Shown here: positions 9,391-16,921 of the stretch, in pieces
How positions within the stretch are numbered: position 1 is the stretch's first letter
Layout: each line of letters begins with the position of its first letter
Assembly: GCF_017744445.1 (NCBI RefSeq)
Contig: NZ_JAGIBH010000003.1
Location: forward strand, 248,001-312,000
Source: Caulobacter sp.
GTDB lineage: Bacteria; Pseudomonadota; Alphaproteobacteria; Caulobacterales; Caulobacteraceae
DNA length: 64,000 bases
Direction: 5' to 3'
Translations under genes and position numbers: made by a program
Notes under the pieces: model-generated
Told to the model about the DNA's origin: nothing
Database searches by the model: none
What the model saw: only the letters and a program-made list of their open reading frames with translations

Positions 9391-9816
9391 GTGCCCGCGT
9401 CCGCCGCTGTCCTGGTGATCGATGACGACGCCGTGGTGCGCCAGTTCGTCGAACTGGTGCTGGCCCAGGCCGGCTACAGCGTCTCGTCCGTGGCGACCGC
9501 CGAGCTGGGCATCAAGGCCTTGCAGACCGCTCGCTGGGACCTCGTTTTGCTGGACATCAACATGCCCGACATGACGGGGCTGGAGGTGCTGCGCCTCTTG
9601 CGTAAGTACCAGAAGGTCAAGGCGGCGGTGATGATGATGACCGCGCGCGGCGACGTGGCCACGGTGCGCGAGGCGATGAGCCAGGGCGCCGATGGTTATC
9701 TGGTCAAGCCATTCGGGCCGCAGGACCTGCTCAAGCGGGTCGAGGCCATGCTGAACCCCGAGAAGTTCCGCAGCCCGCCCAAGGGCGACGACAGCCAGAT
9801 CGTCCAGCTGGACTGA
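9391..9816 (+). CDS. Single-domain response regulator (REC)
   Basis: 141-residue receiver domain with acidic residues Asp11-Asp13 (VIDDDA), phospho-acceptor Asp55 (LLDINMPDMTG), a Thr-Ala switch (MMTARGD) and a Lys in LVKPFGP. The C-terminal tail of about 20 polar residues is not an output domain. The start is GTG at 9391 after a GGGAG ribosome-binding site, 27 bases behind the hybrid kinase, so it is probably in the same transcript and receives phosphate from that kinase's HPt. It converges on the adenine methylase gene, whose stop abuts it at 9817. Confidence 0.92.
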   Translation: MPASAAVLVIDDDAVVRQFVELVLAQAGYSVSSVATAELGIKALQTARWDLVLLDINMPDMTGLEVLRLLRKYQKVKAAVMMMTARGDVATVREAMSQGADGYLVKPFGPQDLLKRVEAMLNPEKFRSPPKGDDSQIVQLD

Positions 9817-10629
9817 CTACCAGCTGAGGTACAGCGCCTCGGACACCTTTTCGATCGGCCCGTTCAGCACCTTGGCGACGGCGGAATTGCCGCTGACCAG
9901 CGACAGCCTGCGCCGATAGAGATCCGCCGGCACGGCCGCGCGATAGACCGTCTCGCCCCGCTGACCGTCGAACGACAGGGCCCACGTCACACCGCGTCGG
10001 TTCAGGTCCTCCAGCGCCGCGAACAGGGCCGCCTCGTCGATGCCGCCGATATAGCGCTGGTGGTTCCCGGCATAGGGCGGATCCAGATAGACGAAGTCGC
10101 CGGGGCGCGCCTGGGCCAGCGCCTCGCGATAGTCGCGAACCACGAAGGCGACGCCCTGGATCCGCGCCGACCAGGCCCGGACGGCCTTCTCGAAGCGGCT
10201 GGGCAGCATGCCTTTGCGGGACAGGTGGAACGAGTTGTTGAAATCGCCGGCCTGACTGAACCGGACGATGCCGTTGACGCAGGTGCGCATCAGGAAGTTC
10301 AGGTCGGTCGGCCTGTGCTCGGCGTTGAACCGCGTCCGCACCGCGTAGAAGTAGCCGGGCAGGTCGTCCTGCAGCCGCCGCCACTGGTCGGCATAGTCGG
10401 CGATCAGGACCTGTGGCTCATCGCGCACCATCGTCCAGAAGCCAATCAGCGGCGCGTAGAGGTCGCTGGCCTGCGCCCCCTGGCGGGCCAGGTGATAGAG
10501 CACCGCCCCACCGCCCACGAAAGGCTCGAAATAACGATCGTGCGCGGGCGCCAGGCGGGCGATCTGCCCAGCCTGGCTGCGCTTGCTGCCGGTCCATTTC
10601 AGGATCGACGGGACGACAGCCACAGTCAT
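9817..10629 (-). CDS. DNA adenine methylase, D12 class (orphan)
   Basis: 270-residue N6-adenine DNA methyltransferase of the Dam/DpnM (D12) type. Seen: N-terminal LKWTGSKR, SAM-binding FVGGGAVLYH (residues 37-46), a target-recognition-like middle (NGIVRFSQAGDFN), and catalytic DPPY at 183-186. ATG at 10629 begins the conserved fold; the frame stays open through the tRNA upstream but that part is not protein-like. No restriction endonuclease lies in the window, so this is an orphan enzyme. It sits 51 bases downstream of the 3' end of tRNA-Ser on the same strand, a common insertion site. The recognition sequence cannot be read from sequence alone. Confidence 0.92.
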   Translation of the reverse strand: MTVAVVPSILKWTGSKRSQAGQIARLAPAHDRYFEPFVGGGAVLYHLARQGAQASDLYAPLIGFWTMVRDEPQVLIADYADQWRRLQDDLPGYFYAVRTRFNAEHRPTDLNFLMRTCVNGIVRFSQAGDFNNSFHLSRKGMLPSRFEKAVRAWSARIQGVAFVVRDYREALAQARPGDFVYLDPPYAGNHQRYIGGIDEAALFAALEDLNRRGVTWALSFDGQRGETVYRAAVPADLYRRRLSLVSGNSAVAKVLNGPIEKVSEALYLSW

Positions 10630-10680
10630 GCGCGGTCCCGCGTGTGGGGCCGGGTGGCGATGCTCAAAGGTAAAGGGTGG

Positions 10681-10770
<90 letters not shown>

Positions 10771-10819
10771 AGGCCGCCGTTCTGAGAAGCTTTTCAGCCT
10801 CCCGAGGTCGAGGGCGCGA

Positions 10820-10848
10820 TGTCTAACGGCGCCGCCGCCGGGAAGCAA
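10820..10848 (-). promoter_or_regulatory. Candidate promoter of tRNA-Ser
   Basis: On the minus strand TTGCTT (10848-10843) and TAGACA (10825-10820) are separated by 17 bases, about 50 bases upstream of the tRNA 5' end. The spacing fits a housekeeping promoter; the -10 match to the Caulobacter consensus is only partial. Confidence 0.45.
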
Positions 10849-10873
10849 CCCCCTCCTTCGAGCTTTTTTCGCG

Positions 10874-11293
10874 TCAGACTTTTGGTCGCAGAATCATCTG
10901 GGTGCAGCGGAAAAGCGCGATGGTCTTTCCGGTCCCTTCGGCGGTGACGACGGCGTCCCAGACCTGGGTGTTGCGGCCGCCATGGACCAGCCGGGCCTCG
11001 ACCGCCACGCCGCCTTCGCGGGCGGTCCCCAGGAAGTTCGATTTCAGCTCGATGGTGGTGAAGCTGGTCCCGCCCTCGGGCAGCGAGATCATGCAGCCAT
11101 AGCCGCTGGCGGAGTCGGCCAGGGCGATGACGCTGGCCGCGTGCAGGAAGCCGTTGGGTGCCATGTGCCGCTTGTCGACGTCGAAGCGGCCCTTCACGTA
11201 GCCGTGCGTGGCCTCCAGCCATTGCAGGCCCAGGAGGTCGGGCAGGGAGCCGGCCTGGCCGGCGGTCAGGGCGGCGCTGAAGTCTTCGGCCAC
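10874..11293 (-). CDS. PaaI/YdiI-type hotdog thioesterase
   Basis: 139-residue hotdog-fold acyl-CoA thioesterase of the PaaI family, cytoplasmic and probably oligomeric. Seen: the central helix region HMAPNGFLHAASVIALAD, in which the family's usual H-G-G of the catalytic loop appears as N-G-F, then the strand LKSNFLGTAREG and the closing VWDAVVTAEGTGKTIALFRC. Natural substrate unknown. A perfect 9-base inverted repeat (11307-11328) lies just upstream of its ATG, suggesting repressor control. The gene is monocistronic, between the tRNA promoter and the metallo-hydrolase gene. Confidence 0.85.
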   Translation of the reverse strand: MAEDFSAALTAGQAGSLPDLLGLQWLEATHGYVKGRFDVDKRHMAPNGFLHAASVIALADSASGYGCMISLPEGGTSFTTIELKSNFLGTAREGGVAVEARLVHGGRNTQVWDAVVTAEGTGKTIALFRCTQMILRPKV

Positions 11294-11306
11294 GCGTCAT
11301 CTCCGC

Positions 11307-11328
11307 TAAGTTTCGTATGCGAAACTTA
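11307..11328. promoter_or_regulatory. Palindromic operator candidate
   Basis: TAAGTTTCG-TATG-CGAAACTTA: perfect 9-base arms around a 4-base centre, AT-rich against a GC-rich background, 14 bases upstream of the thioesterase ATG. This resembles TetR-type operators. No cognate regulator gene is adjacent. Confidence 0.5.
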
Positions 11329-11376
11329 TGCGGGGCTCACGAAGACGCCAAGTCCATTTTCAAAGAAAACGAACTT

Positions 11377-12219
11377 TTAGAGCGTGGTGATGTCGACGAC
11401 CGGGAAGCGGGGGCCGCTTTCGGGCTCGGACGGCAGCTTGCCCGAGCGGATCGCCACCCGCAGAGCCGCGCTGGCCAGCACCGGGTCGGGCAGGAAGGCG
11501 TCGGCCGCGGTGCGCAGGGCGATGAAGTCCAGCCGGTCGATCGTCTCGTTCAGCTGGATGTTGGCGGTCTTTTCCTCAGCAATGGTCGACTCGCAGGTCT
11601 CGCCCGTGCAGACGCCCGGCAGCACGCGGGTCTCGGGCGGCAGCTTGAGGAACTTGCGGGCGTCGTCCCAGGCCTTGCCGGCGTCGGCGCCAGGGATGTC
11701 GCAGCGGCCGGCGCCTTCGCCGGGGGCCAGCATCAGGTCGCCGGTGAACAGCACGTCGCCCATGCGGTAGGCCACGGCGCCGGGCAGGCGGCCGGTGAGC
11801 AGGATCGGGGTGAACTCGACGCCGCCCATCGGGAAGCTGTCGCCGTCTTGGGCCAGCTTGTCGAAGTCCCAGCCTTCGACATCGACCATGGGTTCGTTGA
11901 ACTTGGGGGCCAAGCGTTTCAGGCTCTCGACGACGTTCGCGCCGATGCAGACCGAGGCGCCGGTCTCGTACTTCAGGTGGCCCGCGGCCGAGACGTGATT
12001 GGCGTGCAGGCCCGTCTCGAGGATCCAGGTCGGGCCTAGATCCTTGGCGCGGATGTCGGCGATGATGCCGTCCACGAAGCTGGTGTCGACGGCTTCCGTC
12101 ACCGGATCGAAGTCCAGCACGGGGTCGACGATGGCGCAGAGGAAGGTGGCCGGATCGACGATGAGATAGGTCACCGTCCCCGTTGCGGGATGGCGATATG
12201 CGGTGATTTCCGGCTGCAT
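11377..12219 (-). CDS. Metallo-beta-lactamase-fold protein, persulfide dioxygenase-like, metal ligands lost
   Basis: 280 residues, ATG at 12219 (one codon inside the longest frame, which opens with TTG). The overall sequence matches the ETHE1/Blh group (VTYLIVDPAT, SAAGHLKYETGA, RCDIPGADA, EEKTANIQLNE). The metal motif normally reading T-H-x-H-x-D-H is here E-T-G-L-H-A-N-H, with Gly70 and Asn74 replacing a His and the Asp. The later His of the TPGHT-type loop is Arg144 (LTGRLPG), while Asp161 (FTGD) remains. Two of the three iron ligands of ETHE1-type enzymes are thus missing, so it probably does not work as a normal persulfide dioxygenase. Role unknown. Confidence 0.8.
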   Translation of the reverse strand: MQPEITAYRHPATGTVTYLIVDPATFLCAIVDPVLDFDPVTEAVDTSFVDGIIADIRAKDLGPTWILETGLHANHVSAAGHLKYETGASVCIGANVVESLKRLAPKFNEPMVDVEGWDFDKLAQDGDSFPMGGVEFTPILLTGRLPGAVAYRMGDVLFTGDLMLAPGEGAGRCDIPGADAGKAWDDARKFLKLPPETRVLPGVCTGETCESTIAEEKTANIQLNETIDRLDFIALRTAADAFLPDPVLASAALRVAIRSGKLPSEPESGPRFPVVDITTL

Positions 12220-12313
12220 CAATAAGCCTCAGACGCCCGAGGCCGGCAACATGGCCGCCAAGCCGTTAAACATCCGCGAACAGCGGCGACGCTTTCGACG
12301 GATTTGCGACGGA

Positions 12314-13006
12314 TTATCGAGACGCGGCGGCCGAGCAGGGGTGTGCGCCGTCGCGCATGCCGTCGACCCAAAGCGGCTCGACATAGCGCCCGCCGTCGCG
12401 GAATCCGGGCGCGCAGCCGTCCGGGGCGTCGCCCGAGCGGCTGGCGTTGCCCGTCATCACCGACAAAGCGACCGATTGCTGCGAACCGCCGCGCGTGCGG
12501 CCATAACCCGGGCCGTACCCATATCCGGTACCAAAGCCGCCGTAGTAGCCACCGCCGCCATAGTACGGGTCGGCATAGTAGCCGCCGCGTTTGCCGAAGT
12601 CGGTCTTGGAGACGGCGATGCCGACCGTCGTGCTCTCGCCCACCGGGATCAGGGCGCTGGCATAGCCGCTGCGATAGCCGCCGGTGCCGACCGACACGCC
12701 CATCGAGCCGTGGACCTTGCGCTTGCCGTCCGCGTCGCGGTCATCATCCGAGAGGCCGGCCGGCAGGATGCCGCGATGTTCGTCGTCCATCGGCGGCGAG
12801 TGGTAGATGAAGTTGTCGATCTGCTGCTGGGTGGTCAGCGGCGCGGCGGTGGTCGTCGGGACCGGAGCCGGCGGCGCCTGGGCGGCCAGGGCCTCGGCGC
12901 TGGGCTTGGCCTGGGCGGTGGCGATGACTTCGTCGTCGGCCGGCGCGGCCAGGGCGGGACCCGCCAATGCGGCGCCAAGAGCGATGATCGCGAGATAGGG
13001 CCGCAT
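12314..13006 (-). CDS. Secreted Gly/Tyr-rich hypothetical protein
   Basis: 230 residues from ATG 13006 (a GTG four codons upstream is an alternative). A clear signal peptide (MRPYLAIIALGAALAGPALA) is followed by an Ala/Pro-rich linker, a central segment with KVHGSMGVSVGTGGYRSGYAS and PVGESTTVGIAVSKTDFG, then a Tyr/Gly-rich tract (about residues 150-175). The C-terminus carries Cys residues (DGCAPGF, HPCSA) that could form a disulfide. The alternating beta-like middle suggests an envelope protein, but no family was recognised. It reads alone on the minus strand. Confidence 0.7.
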   Translation of the reverse strand: MRPYLAIIALGAALAGPALAAPADDEVIATAQAKPSAEALAAQAPPAPVPTTTAAPLTTQQQIDNFIYHSPPMDDEHRGILPAGLSDDDRDADGKRKVHGSMGVSVGTGGYRSGYASALIPVGESTTVGIAVSKTDFGKRGGYYADPYYGGGGYYGGFGTGYGYGPGYGRTRGGSQQSVALSVMTGNASRSGDAPDGCAPGFRDGGRYVEPLWVDGMRDGAHPCSAAASR

Positions 13007-13117
13007 GGTACGCTCCACGATGACAGGGCTGACACCCTAGAGCGCCAAGCCAGCGCAATTAGGGCGCTTTTGTTGCCGCCTGGCAAGCTTGGCCCGTCTT
13101 CAGGATATGGGCTGTGA

Positions 13118-14155
13118 TCAGAGGGTTTCCAGGTCGGCCTGCAAGGCCGCCATGTCGGCGGGCAGGGGGGTCTCGAACCGCAGGGTCTCGCCCGTCACCG
13201 GATGCACGAAGCCCAGCACCGCCGCGTGCAGCGCCTGGCGTTTGAGGCCCGCCGCCGCGATCATCTCGCGCACCGCCTGGGCCGGCTGGCTGGCGCCGTA
13301 GACGGGGTCGGCCAGGCACGGGCTGCCCTTGCTGGCCATGTGGACGCGGATCTGGTGGGTGCGGCCGGTCTCCAGCCGGCAGGCGACGCGCGCGGCCAAG
13401 GGCTTGTCCTGCGGCCCGAACACCGCTTCGACGCGATAGTGCGTGATGGCCGTCCGGCCGCCCGAGCGCAGCACGGCCATCTTCTTGCGATCGCCGGGCG
13501 AGCGGCCGATCTGGGTCTCGATGGTGTCGGCGGCGGGCGAGGGCGCGCCGCGGGTCAGGGCGACGTACAGCCGGTCGATGTCGTGGGTCGAGAACAGCTT
13601 GGACAGGCCCTGGTGGGCCACGTCGCTCTTGGCCGCGACCATGACGCCAGAGGTGTCCTTGTCCAGGCGGTGGACGATGCCCGGCCGCGCCACCCCGCCC
13701 ACGCCCGACAGGCTGTCGCCGCAGTGGTGCAGCAGGGCGTTGACCAGGGTGCCGTCGGGCGTGCCGGGACCGGGATGGACGGCCATGCCGGCGGCCTTGT
13801 CGACCACGATCAGGTGCGCGTCCTCATAGAGGATAGCCAGCGGCAGGGCCTGCGCTTCCGGATCGGCCGGGGCCGGCGGCGGGACGGTCAGCGTATAGGT
13901 CCCGGCCTTGGCCTTGCGCGAGGCGTCGGTGACCGGCTGGCCGTCCAGGGTCAGGCGGCCCTCGCCGATCAGGGCCTGCAGGCGGGCGCGGGAAATATCC
14001 GGAAATAGCGGGGCCAGCACCTTGTCCAAGCGCTGGCCGGCCAGGCTTTCGGTCAGGTCGGCAGCCAGGCGCTCGCCGTCGTCCGCCTCTGGAGCATCGG
14101 CGCCCAGGATGTCGTCATCCAGAGTTTCGTCCACGCCATCCACCGGGGGTTTCAT
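13118..14155 (-). CDS. rluD: RluA/RluD family ribosomal pseudouridine synthase
   Basis: 345-residue enzyme converting uridines of 23S rRNA to pseudouridine. Seen: an acidic N-terminal extension, an S4 RNA-binding domain (QRLDKVLAPLFPDISRARLQALIGEG), the synthase domain with the catalytic Asp in GIVHRLDKDTSG, and the C-terminal motif LETGRTHQIRVHM. ATG at 14155 is preceded by GAAGGAG at good spacing and was preferred over a GTG 11 codons upstream. The RluD assignment (helix 69 sites) is the nearest family guess; other RluA-family members are possible. Divergent from the TonB receptor with an 82-base gap. Confidence 0.88.
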   Translation of the reverse strand: MKPPVDGVDETLDDDILGADAPEADDGERLAADLTESLAGQRLDKVLAPLFPDISRARLQALIGEGRLTLDGQPVTDASRKAKAGTYTLTVPPPAPADPEAQALPLAILYEDAHLIVVDKAAGMAVHPGPGTPDGTLVNALLHHCGDSLSGVGGVARPGIVHRLDKDTSGVMVAAKSDVAHQGLSKLFSTHDIDRLYVALTRGAPSPAADTIETQIGRSPGDRKKMAVLRSGGRTAITHYRVEAVFGPQDKPLAARVACRLETGRTHQIRVHMASKGSPCLADPVYGASQPAQAVREMIAAAGLKRQALHAAVLGFVHPVTGETLRFETPLPADMAALQADLETL

Positions 14156-14237
14156 CGCTCCTTCACAGGTCCGTCGCGTCGTCGACACCGGCCATGCCTA
14201 CGGCCGAGGTCGAGTTTGTATCTTTGGGGGATAGTCC

Positions 14238-16724
14238 ATGCGCGCTTTCCGCACCACCACCCTGTTGACCGCCAGCCTGCTGGCCCTGGTCGCCGCCGCT
14301 CCGGCCTTCGCCGCGGATGAAACGCCGGCCGCCAACAACGAGCAGGCCACCAACCTGGGCGAGCTGGTCATCACGGCCCAGAAGCACGCCCAGGACCCGG
14401 TCGAAGTGCCGATCGCGGTGACCGCCTATTCGGGCAAGTTCCTGGAGGCCATCGGCGTCAAGGCGTTCGACGAGCTGTCGGCCTTCACCCCCGGCTTCCT
14501 CGTCCAGAACCAGTCGAACAACAATTCCGGCTTCGTGATGCGCGGCATCACCTCGGACTCGGGTTCGGCCACCGACGAGACCCGCGTCTCGATCTTCCAG
14601 GACGGCGTGCCGATCTCGCGCTCGCGCGGCTCGTATGTAGAGCTGTTCGACATGGAGCGGGTCGAGGTAGCCAAGGGCCCGCAATCGACCCTGTTTGGCC
14701 GCGGCGCCCTGATCGGTGCGGTGAACCTGGTGCAGAACAAGGCCAATCCGGCCGACTTCGACTGGGCCGCCAAGGCCGAGGGCGGCACGGGCGGCTACGC
14801 CGTCGGCGAGGCCATGGTCAATTTCGCGTTCGGCAATGGCCAGGCCCTGCGCATCGCCGCTCGCACGCGCCAGAACGACGGCTACGTCAAGGACGCGGCC
14901 GGCGGCGACGCCTTCAACTCGACCGACACGAAAGCCGTGCGGCTGGCCTATCACCTGGAGCCCGGCCCGCTGAAGATCGACCTGATCGGCAACTACCAAG
15001 TCGACGACACCAGCGGCACCTCGTTCAAGAGCCACACCTTCAACCCGACCAATCCGCTCACCGGCGAAGTCCTGGGCAATACCGAGGTCGGCTCGGCCGC
15101 GACCCTGTCGCCGGGCGCGGGCTTCGAAGGCGGCAAGCCGCTGGGCCTGGACCGCAAGGTCTATGGCCTGACCGCCCTGGTCGACTGGCGCCTGAACGAC
15201 AGCCTGACCCTGTCGTCGATCACCGCCTCGCGCGCCTTCCACTCGGTGGAAGTGTTCGATCCGGACGGCGCGAGCCTGCCGATCCTGACCTTCGCCGAGG
15301 ACGCGCAAGGTCGCCAGCAGAGCCAGGAACTGCGCCTGCGCTACGACAACGGCGGCCGTTTCTCGGGCTTCGTCGGCGCCAACTATTTCCACGAGACCGG
15401 CTCGTGGCGCATCCCCGGCCAGTTCGACGAGCGCCTGGTGCTGGCCCTGCTGGCCGGCAATACCCCGCTGGGCATCAGCCGCCCCAACCCGCAGCCGCTG
15501 GCCGTGCTGACCAACCCGGCCTATCTGGCCACCGTGCTGCAACTGGGCTTCGGCATCCCCGCCAGCCTGGCGCCGGGTCTGGTGTCGAACCTGAAGCCGA
15601 TCCACCGCGAGACCTTCGCCAATTCCAGCGAGAACACCGCCTACGACGTCTATGCCGACGGCACGTTCAAGCTGACCGACAAGTTCGAGATCACCGCTGG
15701 CATCCGCTACACCAGCGAAGACCGTGAAGCCGCCTATCGCTCGAGCGTCGATAACGGCCGCTCGATCCTGGGCATCCTGCTGGCGGCCCCGACCCCGACC
15801 AACCTGTTCCTGGCCGCCCAGCCGGGCGCGGTGAACAGCGCCGCCCTGCCGATGGTCGGCCTGATCGCCCAGCCGACCGCCAACAATGGCGACACCTTCT
15901 CCAAGAAGATCGACGACAGTGGTCTGACCTGGCGCCTGGTCGGTCGCTACGCCGCGTCGGAAGACTTGAGCTTCTACGCCTCGTACGCCCGCGGCCGCCG
16001 CCCGGACGTGATCTCGACCAGCGCTCCGGCGGTGGCGATGGGTCCCGCCCGCTTCAACGTCGTCGCCGCCGAAGAGGTCAACAGCGTCGAGGCCGGCGCC
16101 AAGGGTAAGCTGCTGGACGGCCGCCTGTTCCTGTCGGGCTCGGTGTTCCGCTACGACTACGACAACTTCGCCACCAGCTTCCGCCAGGGCGCGCAGGTCG
16201 TGACCTTGAACGCCGGCAAGGCCAAGGCCTACGGCTTCGAGGGCGAGGCCCGCGTCCAGGCCGGCGAGTTCTGGACCCTGTTCGGCACCTACGCCTACAA
16301 CCACGCCCGCCTGGAAAGCGGCCTGCGCGAAGGCAACCACTTCCGCCTGTCGCCCGACCAGACCTTCTCGGTCGGCGCCGCGTTCAGCCGCGAGGCCCTG
16401 GGCGGCAAGCTGACCTTCACCCCGACCTACACCTGGCGCTCGAAGATGTTCTTCGACGACGACAACGACCGCTCTGACCTGCAGTCGGCCGGCCTGTTCC
16501 CCGACACCAAGGTCGACGAGTTCCAGTCGGCCTACGGCCTGGCCAATGTCCGCGTCGGCTTCGGCGCCGTGGACGACAGCTGGAAGGTCGAGGCCTTCGT
16601 CGAGAACCTGGCTGACGAGCGCTACCTGAAGGACGCCGGCAACACCGGCGACAGCTTTGGCATCCCGACCTTCATCGCCGGCAAGCCGCGCTTCATGGGG
16701 ATCGGGGTGACGTTCCGTCGCTAA
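14238..16724 (+). CDS. TonB-dependent outer-membrane receptor
   Basis: 828 residues: signal peptide ending AAPAFA, a TonB-box-like stretch (LGELVITAQK), a plug domain (about 50-165; PGFLVQNQS, VEVAKGPQSTLFGRGALIGAVN) and a C-terminal 22-strand barrel (repeated aromatic strands, ending GIGVTFRR). It imports a ligand across the outer membrane using TonB energy. The next gene is a PhoD-type secreted phosphatase, which suggests a phosphorylated or phosphate-limited substrate, but no Pho box was recognised upstream. Substrate unknown. Confidence 0.95.
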   Translation: MRAFRTTTLLTASLLALVAAAPAFAADETPAANNEQATNLGELVITAQKHAQDPVEVPIAVTAYSGKFLEAIGVKAFDELSAFTPGFLVQNQSNNNSGFVMRGITSDSGSATDETRVSIFQDGVPISRSRGSYVELFDMERVEVAKGPQSTLFGRGALIGAVNLVQNKANPADFDWAAKAEGGTGGYAVGEAMVNFAFGNGQALRIAARTRQNDGYVKDAAGGDAFNSTDTKAVRLAYHLEPGPLKIDLIGNYQVDDTSGTSFKSHTFNPTNPLTGEVLGNTEVGSAATLSPGAGFEGGKPLGLDRKVYGLTALVDWRLNDSLTLSSITASRAFHSVEVFDPDGASLPILTFAEDAQGRQQSQELRLRYDNGGRFSGFVGANYFHETGSWRIPGQFDERLVLALLAGNTPLGISRPNPQPLAVLTNPAYLATVLQLGFGIPASLAPGLVSNLKPIHRETFANSSENTAYDVYADGTFKLTDKFEITAGIRYTSEDREAAYRSSVDNGRSILGILLAAPTPTNLFLAAQPGAVNSAALPMVGLIAQPTANNGDTFSKKIDDSGLTWRLVGRYAASEDLSFYASYARGRRPDVISTSAPAVAMGPARFNVVAAEEVNSVEAGAKGKLLDGRLFLSGSVFRYDYDNFATSFRQGAQVVTLNAGKAKAYGFEGEARVQAGEFWTLFGTYAYNHARLESGLREGNHFRLSPDQTFSVGAAFSREALGGKLTFTPTYTWRSKMFFDDDNDRSDLQSAGLFPDTKVDEFQSAYGLANVRVGFGAVDDSWKVEAFVENLADERYLKDAGNTGDSFGIPTFIAGKPRFMGIGVTFRR

Positions 16725-16736
16725 AGCCATCACCGT

Positions 16737-16855
16737 TTCCCCGGCGAAAGCCGGGGCCCAGATGGAAGAGCGCTGGGGCTGACGCCATCAGCTCAGCGCT
16801 CTTCCAATCAGCCCAGACGCTTTGGGATCTGAGTCCCGGCTTTCGCCGGGAAGTC
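16737..16855. repeat. Palindromic repeat, family A copy 2
   Basis: Arms TCCCCGGCGAAAGCCGGGG (left) and CCCGGCTTTCGCCGGGAAG (right) flank about 80 bases that include GAGCGCTGGGG and CAATCAGCCCA. The inner sequence matches the copy at 54974-55091 better than the other A copies, so these two form a subtype. It lies between the TonB receptor and the phoD-like gene. Confidence 0.85.
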
Positions 16856-16921
16856 GGGTTTTGGGGATGGCCCGCGAGCCATTCCTTTTCCATTCTCGTA
16901 CGCTTACCGGAGGGCCGCCTC

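Noticed and set aside
14163..16733. Long open frame antisense to the TonB receptor gene
   Set aside because: No motifs, low-complexity composition, and the sense strand is clearly coding.
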